DNA of 64,000 bases, taken from the NCBI GenBank assembly GCA_024639885.1, contig JAHEGD010000001.1, positions 62,001-126,000 of the forward strand, given 5' to 3'. Source of the stretch: Porticoccaceae bacterium. GTDB lineage: Bacteria; Pseudomonadota; Gammaproteobacteria; Pseudomonadales; Porticoccaceae. The position numbers were made by a program, and so were the translations under genes. Below the pieces are notes generated by a model. The model had not been told where the DNA came from and made no database searches. It saw only the letters and a program-made list of their open reading frames with translations. The stretch's first letter is position 1; every line of letters begins with the position of its first letter. Positions 29,610 through 38,901 of this stretch are shown in pieces.

Positions 29610-31484
29610 TTAGCGAAACGTCGGCGCCACCGGTGCCGGCAGGTGGGTCTCTGTTTCACAGCGGCTGCGCAACTCCTCAACGCTGCCACCAAAGTTGAAC
29701 AGCGCCGGCTCATCGCTGCGCGCTGCCGCCATCTCGGCGCGCAGTGCGGCGGTCGCGCCGCTGTCGACGCTGCCGTCGGCGGCGATCACGACACCGTAGT
29801 CGCGGGCACCGGCCACGCTGACCAAACGTCGCTCGACGTCGGCGCGCACCAGCTCGGGGTCGCGCTGCAGCGGATTGCCCCAACCGCCGCCACCCCAAGT
29901 GTTGAAGTAGAGCAGGTCGCCTGCTTTAACTTTGATTCCCTCGGCCTTGGCCGGCAGCCACTGCTCGCTGCCATCGGCGCGCACAATCCGCTTGGTCGAG
30001 CGCATCCCGGTATCGCCGCCAAGCACGCCCCACGGGTAGGTCAACCAACGCTCATCGTGGATGCCGATGGTGCCGTCAGCGAGGAACCGGTAGGCAACGC
30101 TGAGGCCGTTGCCACCGCGGTGCAGGCCGGCTCCGCCCGAGTCGGCGATGGTCTCATAGCGTTCGATGCGCAGCGGGAAGTAAGACTCGATAAATTCGTT
30201 AGGCACGTTGGTGAAGCCCGGCCACAGCGAGTGGCCATCCGGGCCGTCGCCGACCGGCCGGCCGGGGATACCGCCAAAGCCGATCTGGAAGAGCTGGAAC
30301 CAGTCGCCATTTTTACCCTCGCGGTTGTCGTAACCGGAGTAGAACAGGTGGGGCGAATCCGAGAAGCCGGCGGCGTTGAGCATCATCTCTGGGGCACCCA
30401 TACCGAGCAGCGCGCCGAGCACATCAAAGATTCGGCCCAGCGCGTGGGTGCGGCCAGACAGTGCCGCCGGGTAGTTGGGCTTGAGCAGCGTGCCCTGCGG
30501 GATACGCACATCCACCAGGTCATAAAAGCCGTCGTTAAAGACAATCTGCGGGTCGACTACGTTGATGGTGAACGAGCCAAAGAACATCTTGAACATATCT
30601 TCGTTGAGGAAGAAGTTGACCGAGCTCTGCGCCTGCGGGTCGGTGCCGGCAAAGTCAAAGATCGCCTTTTCGCCTTCGCGCCACATCTTGCACTTAATCT
30701 TGTACGGCCCCATGCCCATACCGTCGTCGCACAGGTAATCTTCAAACTCGCGCGGCTGCTCGGGGATAAACATACCAATAATATGCTTCATAGCGTCGTA
30801 GTTGCGCTGCAGCATCACATCCATGGTCGAGAACAGCACGTCGTCGCCAAACCGCTCGGCCAGCTCGACACAGCGTTTGGCTGCGGTATTGCACGCCGCC
30901 ACCAGCGCGTTGAGGTCGAAGCGGTTCCACTGCGGGGTGCGCACGTTGTGCAGAATCAGCTCGAGTAGGTCGGCCTGCAACACACCCTTCTTGTAGAGCT
31001 TGGTCGGCGGTATGCGGATACCCTCTTGGAAGATGGTGGTCGCCTCGATCGGGATCGAGCCGGGCACCATGCCGCCGTTGTCCGACATGTGGCCGAACAT
31101 GGCCGACCAGGCGATGTGACGGCCCTCTTTAAAGACCGGCACCAGCACCACCCAGTCAGGCAGGTGCGAGACCGCCGCATTACACATATACGGGTCGTTG
31201 GTGAGAATCACATCGCCCTCTTCGATCTCGGCGTCGTAGGCTTGCAAAAACGGGCCGATAAACGAGCCGAACTGGCCGACCACCATCTTGCCGTCGCGGT
31301 TGGCGATCATCGGAAAGCAGTCGCCCTGCTCGCGGATACCCGGCGACATGGCGGTGCGAAACAGCACCGCATCCATCTCCTCGCGGGCGTTGCGCAGGCC
31401 GTTTTCAATAATGTCTACAGTCACCCCAGCCACCTCGACGGTGTTGAGCGGGGCGTGGTTGGTTTCAACGATTGTTGCAGTCAT
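29610..31484 (-). CDS. hyuB: Hydantoinase B / oxoprolinase family subunit
   Basis: This 624-residue protein matches the HyuB half of ATP-dependent hydantoinases, 5-oxoprolinases and acetone-carboxylase-like enzymes. Visible family blocks are FRTAMSPGIREQGDCFPMI, ILTNDPYMCNAAVSHLPDW, the C-terminal SGGAGLHRGGNGLSV, and a glycine-rich stretch before GNPLQRDPELV. It lies 13 bp after hyuA, so the two probably form one complex. The substrate could be a hydantoin, a lactam or a ketone to be carboxylated; sequence reading alone does not choose. Confidence 0.9.
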   Translation of the reverse strand: MTATIVETNHAPLNTVEVAGVTVDIIENGLRNAREEMDAVLFRTAMSPGIREQGDCFPMIANRDGKMVVGQFGSFIGPFLQAYDAEIEEGDVILTNDPYMCNAAVSHLPDWVVLVPVFKEGRHIAWSAMFGHMSDNGGMVPGSIPIEATTIFQEGIRIPPTKLYKKGVLQADLLELILHNVRTPQWNRFDLNALVAACNTAAKRCVELAERFGDDVLFSTMDVMLQRNYDAMKHIIGMFIPEQPREFEDYLCDDGMGMGPYKIKCKMWREGEKAIFDFAGTDPQAQSSVNFFLNEDMFKMFFGSFTINVVDPQIVFNDGFYDLVDVRIPQGTLLKPNYPAALSGRTHALGRIFDVLGALLGMGAPEMMLNAAGFSDSPHLFYSGYDNREGKNGDWFQLFQIGFGGIPGRPVGDGPDGHSLWPGFTNVPNEFIESYFPLRIERYETIADSGGAGLHRGGNGLSVAYRFLADGTIGIHDERWLTYPWGVLGGDTGMRSTKRIVRADGSEQWLPAKAEGIKVKAGDLLYFNTWGGGGWGNPLQRDPELVRADVERRLVSVAGARDYGVVIAADGSVDSGATAALRAEMAAARSDEPALFNFGGSVEELRSRCETETHLPAPVAPTFR

Positions 31485-31497
31485 GTTGTTCGCTCCC

Positions 31498-33555
31498 TTA
31501 AGCCGGGTTGATTAGCAGGTTGCCGACGCTGTCGACGGTGGCGGCAAAACCGGGCAGCACCACGGTAGTTGAGTCCATCTCGCTGATGATGGCAGGGCCT
31601 GGCACCACCAGCCCGGGGTGAAGCAGGTTGCGGTCGTAGATGGGCGCGGCGTGCCAGTCGCCCTGGTAGTAGAAACGGCTGTCATGCAGCTGGCAGTCGG
31701 CTAGGCTCTTGCCGGCCGTGCCCACCACTCGCTCGGCGATCGCCTTGCCGCGCGCTTTGACCACTGCGCGGATCATCAAGATCTCGTGGCCGTCGCCCAG
31801 TTTGAAGGTGAACAGCTGCTCGTGCTCGGCATCAAACCGGTCGGTTAGCAGCGCGATGCCGCGCGCCTTGAGATCGGCCTCAGTGAAGTCGACGGTTATC
31901 TGGAAGGCCTGGCCGGCGTAACGCAGGTCGGCCTGGTAGGTTACCTCGTGCTCGCTGGCGGGAATGCCGTCGGCCAGCAGCGACTCGCCGGCGCGCTCGG
32001 TCAGCTCGGCCAGATCGCTGAGCAGCTGCTGGTTAGAGATATCGCCGGCCATAGTCAGGTAGGTGCGCGCCGCCTCGTCTTGCACTTGGGTGGTAGCGTC
32101 GCCGTAGGCGCACAACACCCCCGGGCCGGGCGGCACAATCACCGGCCAGGCATCAGTCAGCACGCCGAGCGCGTTGGCGTGCAGCGGGCCGGCACCACCA
32201 AAGCCGACCAGCGCAAAGTCGCGCGGGTCGTAGCCCTGCTCGACCGAAACCAGCCGCAGCGCGCCGAACATCGCCTCGTTGACGATACGGATAATGCCCT
32301 CGGCCGCCTCCATTAATTCAATGCCCATCGCATCGGCCACGCTCTGCACCGCCGCGACCGAAGCGTCGCGGTTAATCTGCATCGCACCGCCCAGCTGCAC
32401 GTCGCTGGGCAGGTAACCGAGTACCACGTTGGCATCACAGACGGTCGGCAGCTCGCCGCCCTTCATATAACAGGCTGGGCCGGGTACCGCGCCGGCCGAC
32501 TCTGGGCCAACCCGCAGCGCTTTGGTTAGCTCCGGCACAAAGGCGATCGAGCCGCCACCGGCGCCGACTGTACGCACATCGACCGACGGCGCGCGCACCC
32601 GCACATCGCCGACGATAGTCTCGCGGCGCACCCGCGCCCGCGAATCTTGAATCAGCGCCACGTCGGTCGAGGTGCCGCCCATATCAAAGGTGAGAATATT
32701 GTTGTAACCGGCCCGCGAGCAGAAGTAGATCGCCCCCGACACACCCCCGGCCGGGCCCGACATCAGCAGGTTGACCGGCGACTCGCCGGAGGCGCGCGCC
32801 GACGCCAAACCGCCGTCTGAGCGCAAGATAGAGAGCTGGGTGTCGCTGCCCATTTTTTCGTCGAGGGCGGCCTGCAAGTTGTCGACGTAGCGGGCCACTT
32901 CCGGGCGCACGTAGGAGTTCACCACGGTGGTCTCGGTGCGCTCGTACTCCTGCATCTCTGGCACCACTTCGCTGGAGATCGAGATCGGCGTATCGGTAAA
33001 GATCTCGGCGGCGATCTCGCGGGCGCGCTGCTCGTGGGCGCCGTTCATGTAGGCGTTGATAAAACAGATGGTCAGTGCTTCGATGCGGCCCTTGGCCTTG
33101 AGTGCTAGCAGCGACTCGCGCAGCGCCGGCTCGTCGAGCGGGGTGACCACCTTGCCGTCAGCGTCGAGCCGTTCGACCGCGCCAATGGTCAGCTCAAGCG
33201 GTGCCAGCAGCGGTTTTTTGACAAAACTGACCCAGCCGCCAAGCCCGCCCGGGCAGTAGCTGCGCGCCACCTGCAGGGTATCTTCGTAACCGGCGGTAGT
33301 GACCAAACCGACCACCGCACCTTTGCCAGTGAGTACCGCGTTGGTAGCTACCGTAGTGCCATGCATGACCCGGCTGATCGCCTTTGGGTCGACACCCGAC
33401 TCTTCGCAGATGCGGGCGATACCGTTGAGCACACCAACCGACGAGTCGTGGGGCGTAGACGGCACCTTGGCCGTATAGGTTTGGCCACTGACTTCATTAA
33501 TCAACAGCAAGTCGGTAAACGTCCCGCCGACATCGACACCCAACCGATAACTCAT
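31498..33555 (-). CDS. hyuA: Hydantoinase A / oxoprolinase family subunit (ATPase)
   Basis: This 685-residue HyuA-type subunit has an actin/ASKHA-like ATP site: GVDVGGTFTDLLL at the N-terminus, MHGTTVATNAVL, then TFDMGGTSTDVALI and ALVGFGGAGPLHANAL. Family members couple ATP hydrolysis to ring opening of hydantoins or oxoproline, or to ketone carboxylation, together with HyuB. It sits between the HMGL-like gene (44 bp upstream) and hyuB. Confidence 0.92.
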   Translation of the reverse strand: MSYRLGVDVGGTFTDLLLINEVSGQTYTAKVPSTPHDSSVGVLNGIARICEESGVDPKAISRVMHGTTVATNAVLTGKGAVVGLVTTAGYEDTLQVARSYCPGGLGGWVSFVKKPLLAPLELTIGAVERLDADGKVVTPLDEPALRESLLALKAKGRIEALTICFINAYMNGAHEQRAREIAAEIFTDTPISISSEVVPEMQEYERTETTVVNSYVRPEVARYVDNLQAALDEKMGSDTQLSILRSDGGLASARASGESPVNLLMSGPAGGVSGAIYFCSRAGYNNILTFDMGGTSTDVALIQDSRARVRRETIVGDVRVRAPSVDVRTVGAGGGSIAFVPELTKALRVGPESAGAVPGPACYMKGGELPTVCDANVVLGYLPSDVQLGGAMQINRDASVAAVQSVADAMGIELMEAAEGIIRIVNEAMFGALRLVSVEQGYDPRDFALVGFGGAGPLHANALGVLTDAWPVIVPPGPGVLCAYGDATTQVQDEAARTYLTMAGDISNQQLLSDLAELTERAGESLLADGIPASEHEVTYQADLRYAGQAFQITVDFTEADLKARGIALLTDRFDAEHEQLFTFKLGDGHEILMIRAVVKARGKAIAERVVGTAGKSLADCQLHDSRFYYQGDWHAAPIYDRNLLHPGLVVPGPAIISEMDSTTVVLPGFAATVDSVGNLLINPA

Positions 33556-33599
33556 AGTGCTCTCCTACTGGTAAATGGTTCTATCTGTTTTATCAACGG

Positions 33600-34511
33600 C
33601 TAGGCCGCCTGTTTTTGTTGTTGGCGCTGCAGCCAGACTTTGGCCCGGCCACCCGGCGCCGAGCCGGTTAGCGCGGCAGCTAAATCGCTGGCTGCGAGCA
33701 GCCGGCCCATATCGATGCCGCTGCTAAAGCCGAGCTGTTCGATCAGCATGACCGCATCTTCGGTTGCCACGTTACCGCTCGCACCGGGCGCAAACGGGCA
33801 ACCGCCCAAGCCGGCAATCGAGGCGTCAAAGCGGCGCACGCCACTCTCTAGGGCGGCGTAGAGATTGGCGAGGCCGAGCGCGCGGGTGTCGTGAAAGTGG
33901 CAGCCGAGCCGGTTGGCCGGCAGCTCCGCTAAGAGTTGCTGGGTGAGCTCAGCCACTTGGCGCGGGTTGGCGGCGCCGATGGTGTCGGCCAGCACGGCCC
34001 GGGCGGCACCGGCGGCGACAAACCGGTTGGCGATGCGGGCCACCTCGGCCGGGTCTGTCGGCCCGTCGAACGGGCAGCCAAAGGCGACCGCGATAGTAGC
34101 GATCACTTCGATGCCGTCGCTGGCCGCCTGCTGCATAATCTCTTCGGTGATTGCCTCGGTGTCGCCCAGCCCCATATTGGCATTTTTACGCGCCATACCC
34201 TCGCTGGCGTAGAGCACCATGGTGACAGAGCGGGCACCGGCGTCGCGCGCCATCTCGTAGCCGCGACGGTTGAGAATAAGCGTGGTCGCCGCGCCCGACT
34301 GCTGGCGGTTGACCGCTGCCACCACTTGGTCGGTGTTGGCCATCGCCGGCACCAATTTGGGCGACACAAAGCTGCCGACTTCAACCTCGGCCAAGCCGGC
34401 CGCGTAGAGCGCCTCGATCAGCTCGCAGCGCTCATCCACGGTCAGCACCTTGGCCTGGTTTTGCAGCCCGTCGCGCGGGCCGACATCGGTAATAATCACA
34501 GACTCACTCAT
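33600..34511 (-). CDS. HMG-CoA lyase family enzyme
   Basis: This 303-residue TIM-barrel enzyme is related to hydroxymethylglutaryl-CoA lyase, which cleaves HMG-CoA into acetyl-CoA and acetoacetate. The motifs DVGPRDGLQNQ, VEVGSFVSPKLVPAMANTD, the metal ligands in GCHFHDTRALGLAN, and the catalytic Cys loop GLGGCPFAPGASGN are all intact. It is eight bases after a CoA-transferase gene, so a plausible reading is that the transferase makes a 3-hydroxy-3-methyl-acyl-CoA that this lyase splits. The true substrate is unproven. Confidence 0.9.
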   Translation of the reverse strand: MSESVIITDVGPRDGLQNQAKVLTVDERCELIEALYAAGLAEVEVGSFVSPKLVPAMANTDQVVAAVNRQQSGAATTLILNRRGYEMARDAGARSVTMVLYASEGMARKNANMGLGDTEAITEEIMQQAASDGIEVIATIAVAFGCPFDGPTDPAEVARIANRFVAAGAARAVLADTIGAANPRQVAELTQQLLAELPANRLGCHFHDTRALGLANLYAALESGVRRFDASIAGLGGCPFAPGASGNVATEDAVMLIEQLGFSSGIDMGRLLAASDLAAALTGSAPGGRAKVWLQRQQQKQAA

Positions 34512-34519
34512 AACGCCCC

Positions 34520-35719
34520 CTACTTGACGAAGCCGGCACTGCGCAGGTCGGCGATCTGTTGATCGCTCATCGCCAGCAGCTCGCGAAGAATTTGTTCGGT
34601 GTGCTCGCCGAGCAGCGGCGGCGAGCTGAAGCTCTCTTCGCTGCTGCGCGACAACTTGATCGGGTTGCCCGGTACCTGCGCCGGCGCCCCCGACGGGTGG
34701 GTGATATCGACCACCATGTTGCGGTGGCGAACCTGCGGGTCGTTCAGCGACTGGCTAAACTTATTGACCGGCGCGCAGGGAATACGGCGCTCTTCGAGCT
34801 GCGCCAACCAGTGTGCGCAGCTCTGCTTGCCAAGCACCTCGTTGAGGGTGGCATTGATAAAATCGGCATCGCGCAACCGGCCCGGCTGGCCGTCGTAATC
34901 GGGGTTGTTAAACGCCTCGACCTCGACCACCTCTTTGAGGTTCTGCCAGAAGTTGTCGGTGATCACCGCGATAACGATGAAGCCGTCACTGCAGCGGAAG
35001 GTGTTGTAGGGCACATGCACAAAGTGGGCGTTGCCGATCGGCTCTGGATCGACCCCGGAGAGCAGGTGCATGGTGGCCATGTAGTTGAGCAGCGACACCT
35101 GCACATCGAGCATAGAGATATCAACGTGCTGACCGAGCCCGCTGCGCTCGCGCTCATAGAGCGCCGCCAGAATACCCATCACCCCAAACATACCACCGCC
35201 CAAATCACCGATCGGGATACCGGCCCGCATCGGGTGCTCGGCATCGGTGCCGGTGATCGACATACCGCCACCGATCGCCTGCGCCACTTGGTCGAAGGCC
35301 GGCCGCTTGTGGCTAGGGCCGTCGGATCCAAAGCCAGAGATAGTGCAGGTAATAATCTTAGGGTTGACCACTTTCAGCGACTCAAAGTCGATCTTCAGCC
35401 GCTCCGGCACGCCGGGGCCAAAGTTGCTCAACACAATGTCAGACTTCTCTACCAGCTGGTAGAACAGCGCCAGACCCTGCGGGTCTTTCAAGTCGATAGC
35501 GACGCTCTTTTTATTGCGGTTGAGGGTCAAAAAATAGGCCCCCATACCGTCGACTGAGTTGTTCGGGTCGCTGGCCAACAGCTTGCGGGTGCCCTCACCG
35601 GCGAGCGGCTCGACCTTAATCGTCTCGGCGCCCAGGTCGGCTAAAATCATCCCGCCATAGGGGCCGGACAACATGTGGGTGAGGTCGAGAATACGCACAC
35701 CGGTCAGCGGCTTGCTCAT
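34520..35719 (-). CDS. CaiB/BaiF family (type III) CoA transferase
   Basis: This 399-residue protein begins with LTGVRILDLTHMLSGPYGGMILADLGAE and contains the Asp of family III transferases in KRPAFDQVAQAIGGG. It would move CoA from a donor such as succinyl-CoA to a carboxylic acid. Its ATG overlaps the stop of the amidohydrolase gene by 4 bp, which indicates coupled translation. Confidence 0.93.
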   Translation of the reverse strand: MSKPLTGVRILDLTHMLSGPYGGMILADLGAETIKVEPLAGEGTRKLLASDPNNSVDGMGAYFLTLNRNKKSVAIDLKDPQGLALFYQLVEKSDIVLSNFGPGVPERLKIDFESLKVVNPKIITCTISGFGSDGPSHKRPAFDQVAQAIGGGMSITGTDAEHPMRAGIPIGDLGGGMFGVMGILAALYERERSGLGQHVDISMLDVQVSLLNYMATMHLLSGVDPEPIGNAHFVHVPYNTFRCSDGFIVIAVITDNFWQNLKEVVEVEAFNNPDYDGQPGRLRDADFINATLNEVLGKQSCAHWLAQLEERRIPCAPVNKFSQSLNDPQVRHRNMVVDITHPSGAPAQVPGNPIKLSRSSEESFSSPPLLGEHTEQILRELLAMSDQQIADLRSAGFVK

Positions 35720-36342
35720 GCTTGCTCCAGGGTTGCACCGGCCGCAGCGGCCAGTTGGTTAAGTTGCTTTACGGTCTGCGCCAGGCTCTGTACATCGACG
35801 TACTTGGCGTGCATATCAAACAGGTTGGCGCGGTGCGCCTGCAGGTTGCGATCGCCGACCGCCTCTTCGACGACCACGCTGTAGTAGTCGTGCTGGAGCG
35901 CATCGACCGCAGTCGCACGCACACAGCCGCTGGTGGTCAGGCCACCGATCACCAAGCTGTCGACGGCAGCTAACTGGAGCTGCTCGGCCAGCTCGGTTTT
36001 GAAGAAGCCGCTCGCCCAGTGTTTTTCAATCACCCGCTCGCCGGCCAGTGGCGCTAACCGGCTGTCGACCTGCACCCAGCGCGAACCGGGGGTCAGCACA
36101 TTGAGCGCTGGCACCCGCTGGCGAAAAACTCGCGCCTGATCGGGCTGGCGGTAGATCACGGTGGTAAAAAAGACCGGCCAATGGTTGGCCCGAAACAGCG
36201 CCAACAGCTCTGCTGCCGCGGCCACAGCGCGCTCAGAGTCACTGCCGAGTGGACAGCTGGGATCGGTGAAGCCCTCGATCATATCGATCAACAGCAGGCC
36301 GGGGGTGCCGACTAAACCGAGCTGATTGCGTTGTAAATCCAT
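35716..36342 (-). CDS. Isochorismatase-family cysteine amidohydrolase
   Basis: The 208-residue product has the Asp-Lys-Cys triad of the family: LLLIDMIEGF (Asp), VIEKHWASGFF (Lys) and GLTTSGCVRATAVDALQ (nucleophilic Cys). The segment after the Cys resembles N-carbamoylsarcosine and maleamate amidohydrolases, which remove ammonia (and CO2) from carbamoyl or amide groups. As first gene of the hydantoinase operon it could hydrolyse the N-carbamoyl product of the HyuAB ring opening; this is inference. Confidence 0.88.
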   Translation of the reverse strand: MDLQRNQLGLVGTPGLLLIDMIEGFTDPSCPLGSDSERAVAAAAELLALFRANHWPVFFTTVIYRQPDQARVFRQRVPALNVLTPGSRWVQVDSRLAPLAGERVIEKHWASGFFKTELAEQLQLAAVDSLVIGGLTTSGCVRATAVDALQHDYYSVVVEEAVGDRNLQAHRANLFDMHAKYVDVQSLAQTVKQLNQLAAAAGATLEQA

Positions 36343-36402
36343 GAGCGACCCTGTGCTGTTTGTGGCTAACTGCCAACATGCGCCATTCGCACATTTACAT
36401 AA

Positions 36403-36439
36403 TGATATAGTTATATATCAAATTAACCGTATGTTGCAA
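36403..36439 (-). promoter_or_regulatory. Putative promoter and palindromic operator of the hydantoinase operon
   Basis: The 211-bp gap between the divergent amidohydrolase and glutathione peroxidase genes is AT-rich here. A perfect inverted repeat TGATATA-GTTA-TATATCA spans 36403-36420. On the minus strand a TTGCAA (36434-36439) lies 17-18 bp before ATATAA/TATAAC inside that repeat, so the repeat would cover the -10 of a leftward promoter. Operator function is inferred; no regulator gene is adjacent. Confidence 0.35.
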
Positions 36440-36553
36440 CAGGACAAACCGTTTTTTTCACTCCGCCGCCGCTACCCACCGGCCGGCAACTGTGGTTAGA
36501 TCGGCCTCGACCAACCACGGCGTTGGCGACAACTACCACCCGAGGAGACCCCT

Positions 36554-37096
36554 ATGAGTTCACTAACCGCTATCACCATTAACAAGGCCGACCAGACCGC
36601 CACCACGCTCGGCGAGTGGGCCGGCAATGTTCTGCTGGTGGTTAACGTCGCATCAAAGTGCGGCCTGACCCCGCAGTACGAGGCACTGCAAGCCCTCAAC
36701 GAGCGCTTTGCCGAGCGCGGCTTCAGCGTGTTGGGGGTGCCCGCCAACGACTTTAAAGAGCAGGAGCCCGGCACCGACGCCGAGATTCAGAGCTTCTGCC
36801 AGGTCAACTACGGCGTCACTTTCCCGGTACTCGCCAAAGCGGTTATCACCGGCAGCGACAAGCACCCGCTCTACGCCGCGCTGACCGCCGCTCACCCGGT
36901 GACACCGGATCGCGAACGGTTTGCCGAACGTCTAAAAGGGTTTGGCATTGAACCGACCGCTGCACCCGAGGTACTGTGGAACTTTGAGAAGTTTTTGATC
37001 GGCAGAGACGGCGCCGTAGCGGCGCGGTTTGCGCCCGATGTGGCGCCCGATGATGCGGCGATCAGCGCTGCCATTGAAGCGGCGTTGGCGGCCTAG
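36554..37096 (+). CDS. Glutathione peroxidase family protein
   Basis: This 180-residue thioredoxin-fold peroxidase uses Cys, not selenocysteine, in NVASKCGLTPQYEALQ. The second site reads VPANDFKEQEPGT and the Trp site reads LWNFEKFLIGRDG. It reduces hydroperoxides, with thioredoxin or glutathione as reductant. The ATG follows GAGGAG. It is monocistronic and ends at a strong terminator. The gene is Cys-type although selD is encoded elsewhere in the window. Confidence 0.93.
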   Translation: MSSLTAITINKADQTATTLGEWAGNVLLVVNVASKCGLTPQYEALQALNERFAERGFSVLGVPANDFKEQEPGTDAEIQSFCQVNYGVTFPVLAKAVITGSDKHPLYAALTAAHPVTPDRERFAERLKGFGIEPTAAPEVLWNFEKFLIGRDGAVAARFAPDVAPDDAAISAAIEAALAA

Positions 37097-37113
37097 GCTG
37101 CTAACCTACCAAC

Positions 37114-37148
37114 AAAAAGCCCCGCCAGTTCTGCTGGCGGGGCTTTTT
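37114..37148. terminator. Bidirectional terminator, gpx / monooxygenase
   Basis: A 10-bp perfect stem GCCCCGCCAG/CTGGCGGGGC (37119-37128 with 37134-37143) is preceded by five A and followed by five T. It separates the convergent glutathione peroxidase and Baeyer-Villiger monooxygenase genes. Confidence 0.93.
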
Positions 37149-37165
37149 ATTGACCTCGCTGGCAC

Positions 37166-38776
37166 TCACTGCGCTCGCAGGGTGAAGCCTTGGTAACCTG
37201 AGGCTGCGATATCGGCGCAGAGCTGGCGGTAGGTACCCACACCGCCAATGTAGGAGAGCAGCCGACGCGGCTTTCCAACAATATTGCCGCCGGTGTACCA
37301 CCCGTTGGTATTGGCTAGCAGCGTGGCATTGGCTACCTCGTCGTGGTGCTCAACCCACCGGTCTTGCCGCTCTTTGGTTGGCTCCATACTGGCTATCGCG
37401 TTGCTGCTAATGTAGTTAATCGCGTCACTAACCCATTCAACCTGCTGCTGTAGACAGGTGGTCATGTTACAAAATGCGGTTGATGGTGCGAGTGGCCCGG
37501 CGATAGTAAACAGGTTGGGGAAACCGTGCACCTGCAAGCCGAGAGTAGAGCGAATGTCGCGGGACCATAGCTCGCGCAGCGACAGCTGATCGCGACCGCG
37601 AACATCCATTGCCGTCAGCGAGCCAGTGCCAGCATCAAAGCCGGTGGCCATGATCAATACATCTAGCGGGTATTCTCGCCCGGCAACCAGCAACCCGTTT
37701 TCGGTAAACCGCTCTATGGGGGACTCAGACACATCCACCAATTCCACGTTGTCTCGAGCGTAAGCCGCGTAGTAGCCGTTCTCTAACGGCACCCGGTAAG
37801 TACCAAAACCAAAACTGGTCGGGATCAGCTTGTCGGCCAGCAGCGGGTCGTCTATCGCTGCGCGGATCTTCTCGCGCGCAAAAATAGAGACCTCTTCATT
37901 GATCTTTTCATCGAACAATACCTCTGGAAAGGTGCCCACCCACATTTTAAGCGAGCCATCGGCCCAACACTCCTCGAGCCACTGGCGGCGCTCTTTAACA
38001 CTCAACGAAGTTGCCCAACCCAGCTCGGGCAAATCCCACTCAAATCCGCCAAAGGTATTTGGCAGCGACTCGGCAAACTGCTTGTGCCGACTTCGCCAGT
38101 AGTCGCCCTGCGCGCCGGTCAATGGGTAATTATTCATTTTCACTGCATATTGGGGCGTGCGCTGGAATACCGTCAGTTGCGCAACTTGCGACGCAATAGT
38201 TTGAATAACCTGTATGCCGGTGGCGCCGGTGCCAACTACGCCGACCCGCTTGCCGGTCAGGTCAATACCCTGCTGGGGCCAGCGCGCAGTGTGCACTATA
38301 TCGCCTTTAAACTGGTCATGGCCGGCAAATGGCGGCAGCTTGGGAGCCGACAGCATGCCCACACAGCTGATCAGATAGCGGGCACGCCAAACCTGCCCCG
38401 CCTCGCTGGTGACCACCCAGCGCGCCGCCGACTCATCCCAGTGGGCGCTAGCAATACGGGTGTTGAGCTGTACCCGATCGCGCAGGTCAAATTTATCTGC
38501 CACATAGTGAAGGTAGCGCTTAATCTCTGCCTGACCGGGAAAACGCTCACTCCACTGCCACTCGTCAAGCAACTCTTGGGAAAACCAGTACTGGTATGTA
38601 TAGGATGGCGAATCTAGCCGCGCGCCGGGGTAGCAGTTCCAGTGCCAGGTGCCGCCAATATCCTCGGCTGCATCGACGCACTGAACTGACATGCCGGCCT
38701 CGCGCAATTGGTAGAGCTGGTAGAGGCCGGCTATGCCGGCACCGATAATCAGCGCGTCGATTGATTTTGACTGCAT
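37166..38776 (-). CDS. Flavin-containing Baeyer-Villiger monooxygenase
   Basis: This 536-residue flavoprotein has an N-terminal FAD motif (IIGAGIAGLYQLYQLREAG), the Baeyer-Villiger fingerprint FKGDIVHTARWP and directly after it the NADPH motif GVVGTGATGIQVIQ. It inserts oxygen next to a ketone to give an ester or lactone; the substrate is not evident. The ATG at 38776 follows AGAGG; an upstream in-frame start would add 24 non-family residues. A divergent AraC-type regulator gene lies 125 bp away. Confidence 0.93.
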   Translation of the reverse strand: MQSKSIDALIIGAGIAGLYQLYQLREAGMSVQCVDAAEDIGGTWHWNCYPGARLDSPSYTYQYWFSQELLDEWQWSERFPGQAEIKRYLHYVADKFDLRDRVQLNTRIASAHWDESAARWVVTSEAGQVWRARYLISCVGMLSAPKLPPFAGHDQFKGDIVHTARWPQQGIDLTGKRVGVVGTGATGIQVIQTIASQVAQLTVFQRTPQYAVKMNNYPLTGAQGDYWRSRHKQFAESLPNTFGGFEWDLPELGWATSLSVKERRQWLEECWADGSLKMWVGTFPEVLFDEKINEEVSIFAREKIRAAIDDPLLADKLIPTSFGFGTYRVPLENGYYAAYARDNVELVDVSESPIERFTENGLLVAGREYPLDVLIMATGFDAGTGSLTAMDVRGRDQLSLRELWSRDIRSTLGLQVHGFPNLFTIAGPLAPSTAFCNMTTCLQQQVEWVSDAINYISSNAIASMEPTKERQDRWVEHHDEVANATLLANTNGWYTGGNIVGKPRRLLSYIGGVGTYRQLCADIAASGYQGFTLRAQ

Positions 38777-38901
38777 AGCGATACCTCTTCTAATTGAGCG
38801 CTTAGTATCCGCCCAGAATGGTGTGGCGTCTGCGCAGCAACGGCTCAAAAACTATGCAAAAAAGGAACAATATGCAAATATACTGAAAACGGGGAACCAC
38901 T

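Noticed and set aside
29643-30968. 441-codon open frame on the plus strand opposite hyuB
   Set aside because: It is fully antisense to a complete, family-matching hyuB and its translation is His/Val/Arg-rich with no recognisable domain; such frames are common by chance in high-GC genes.
37166-38776. Baeyer-Villiger monooxygenase as an ordinary FMO-type N-oxygenase
   Set aside because: The fingerprint FKGDIVHTARWP directly before the second nucleotide motif is specific to Baeyer-Villiger enzymes.
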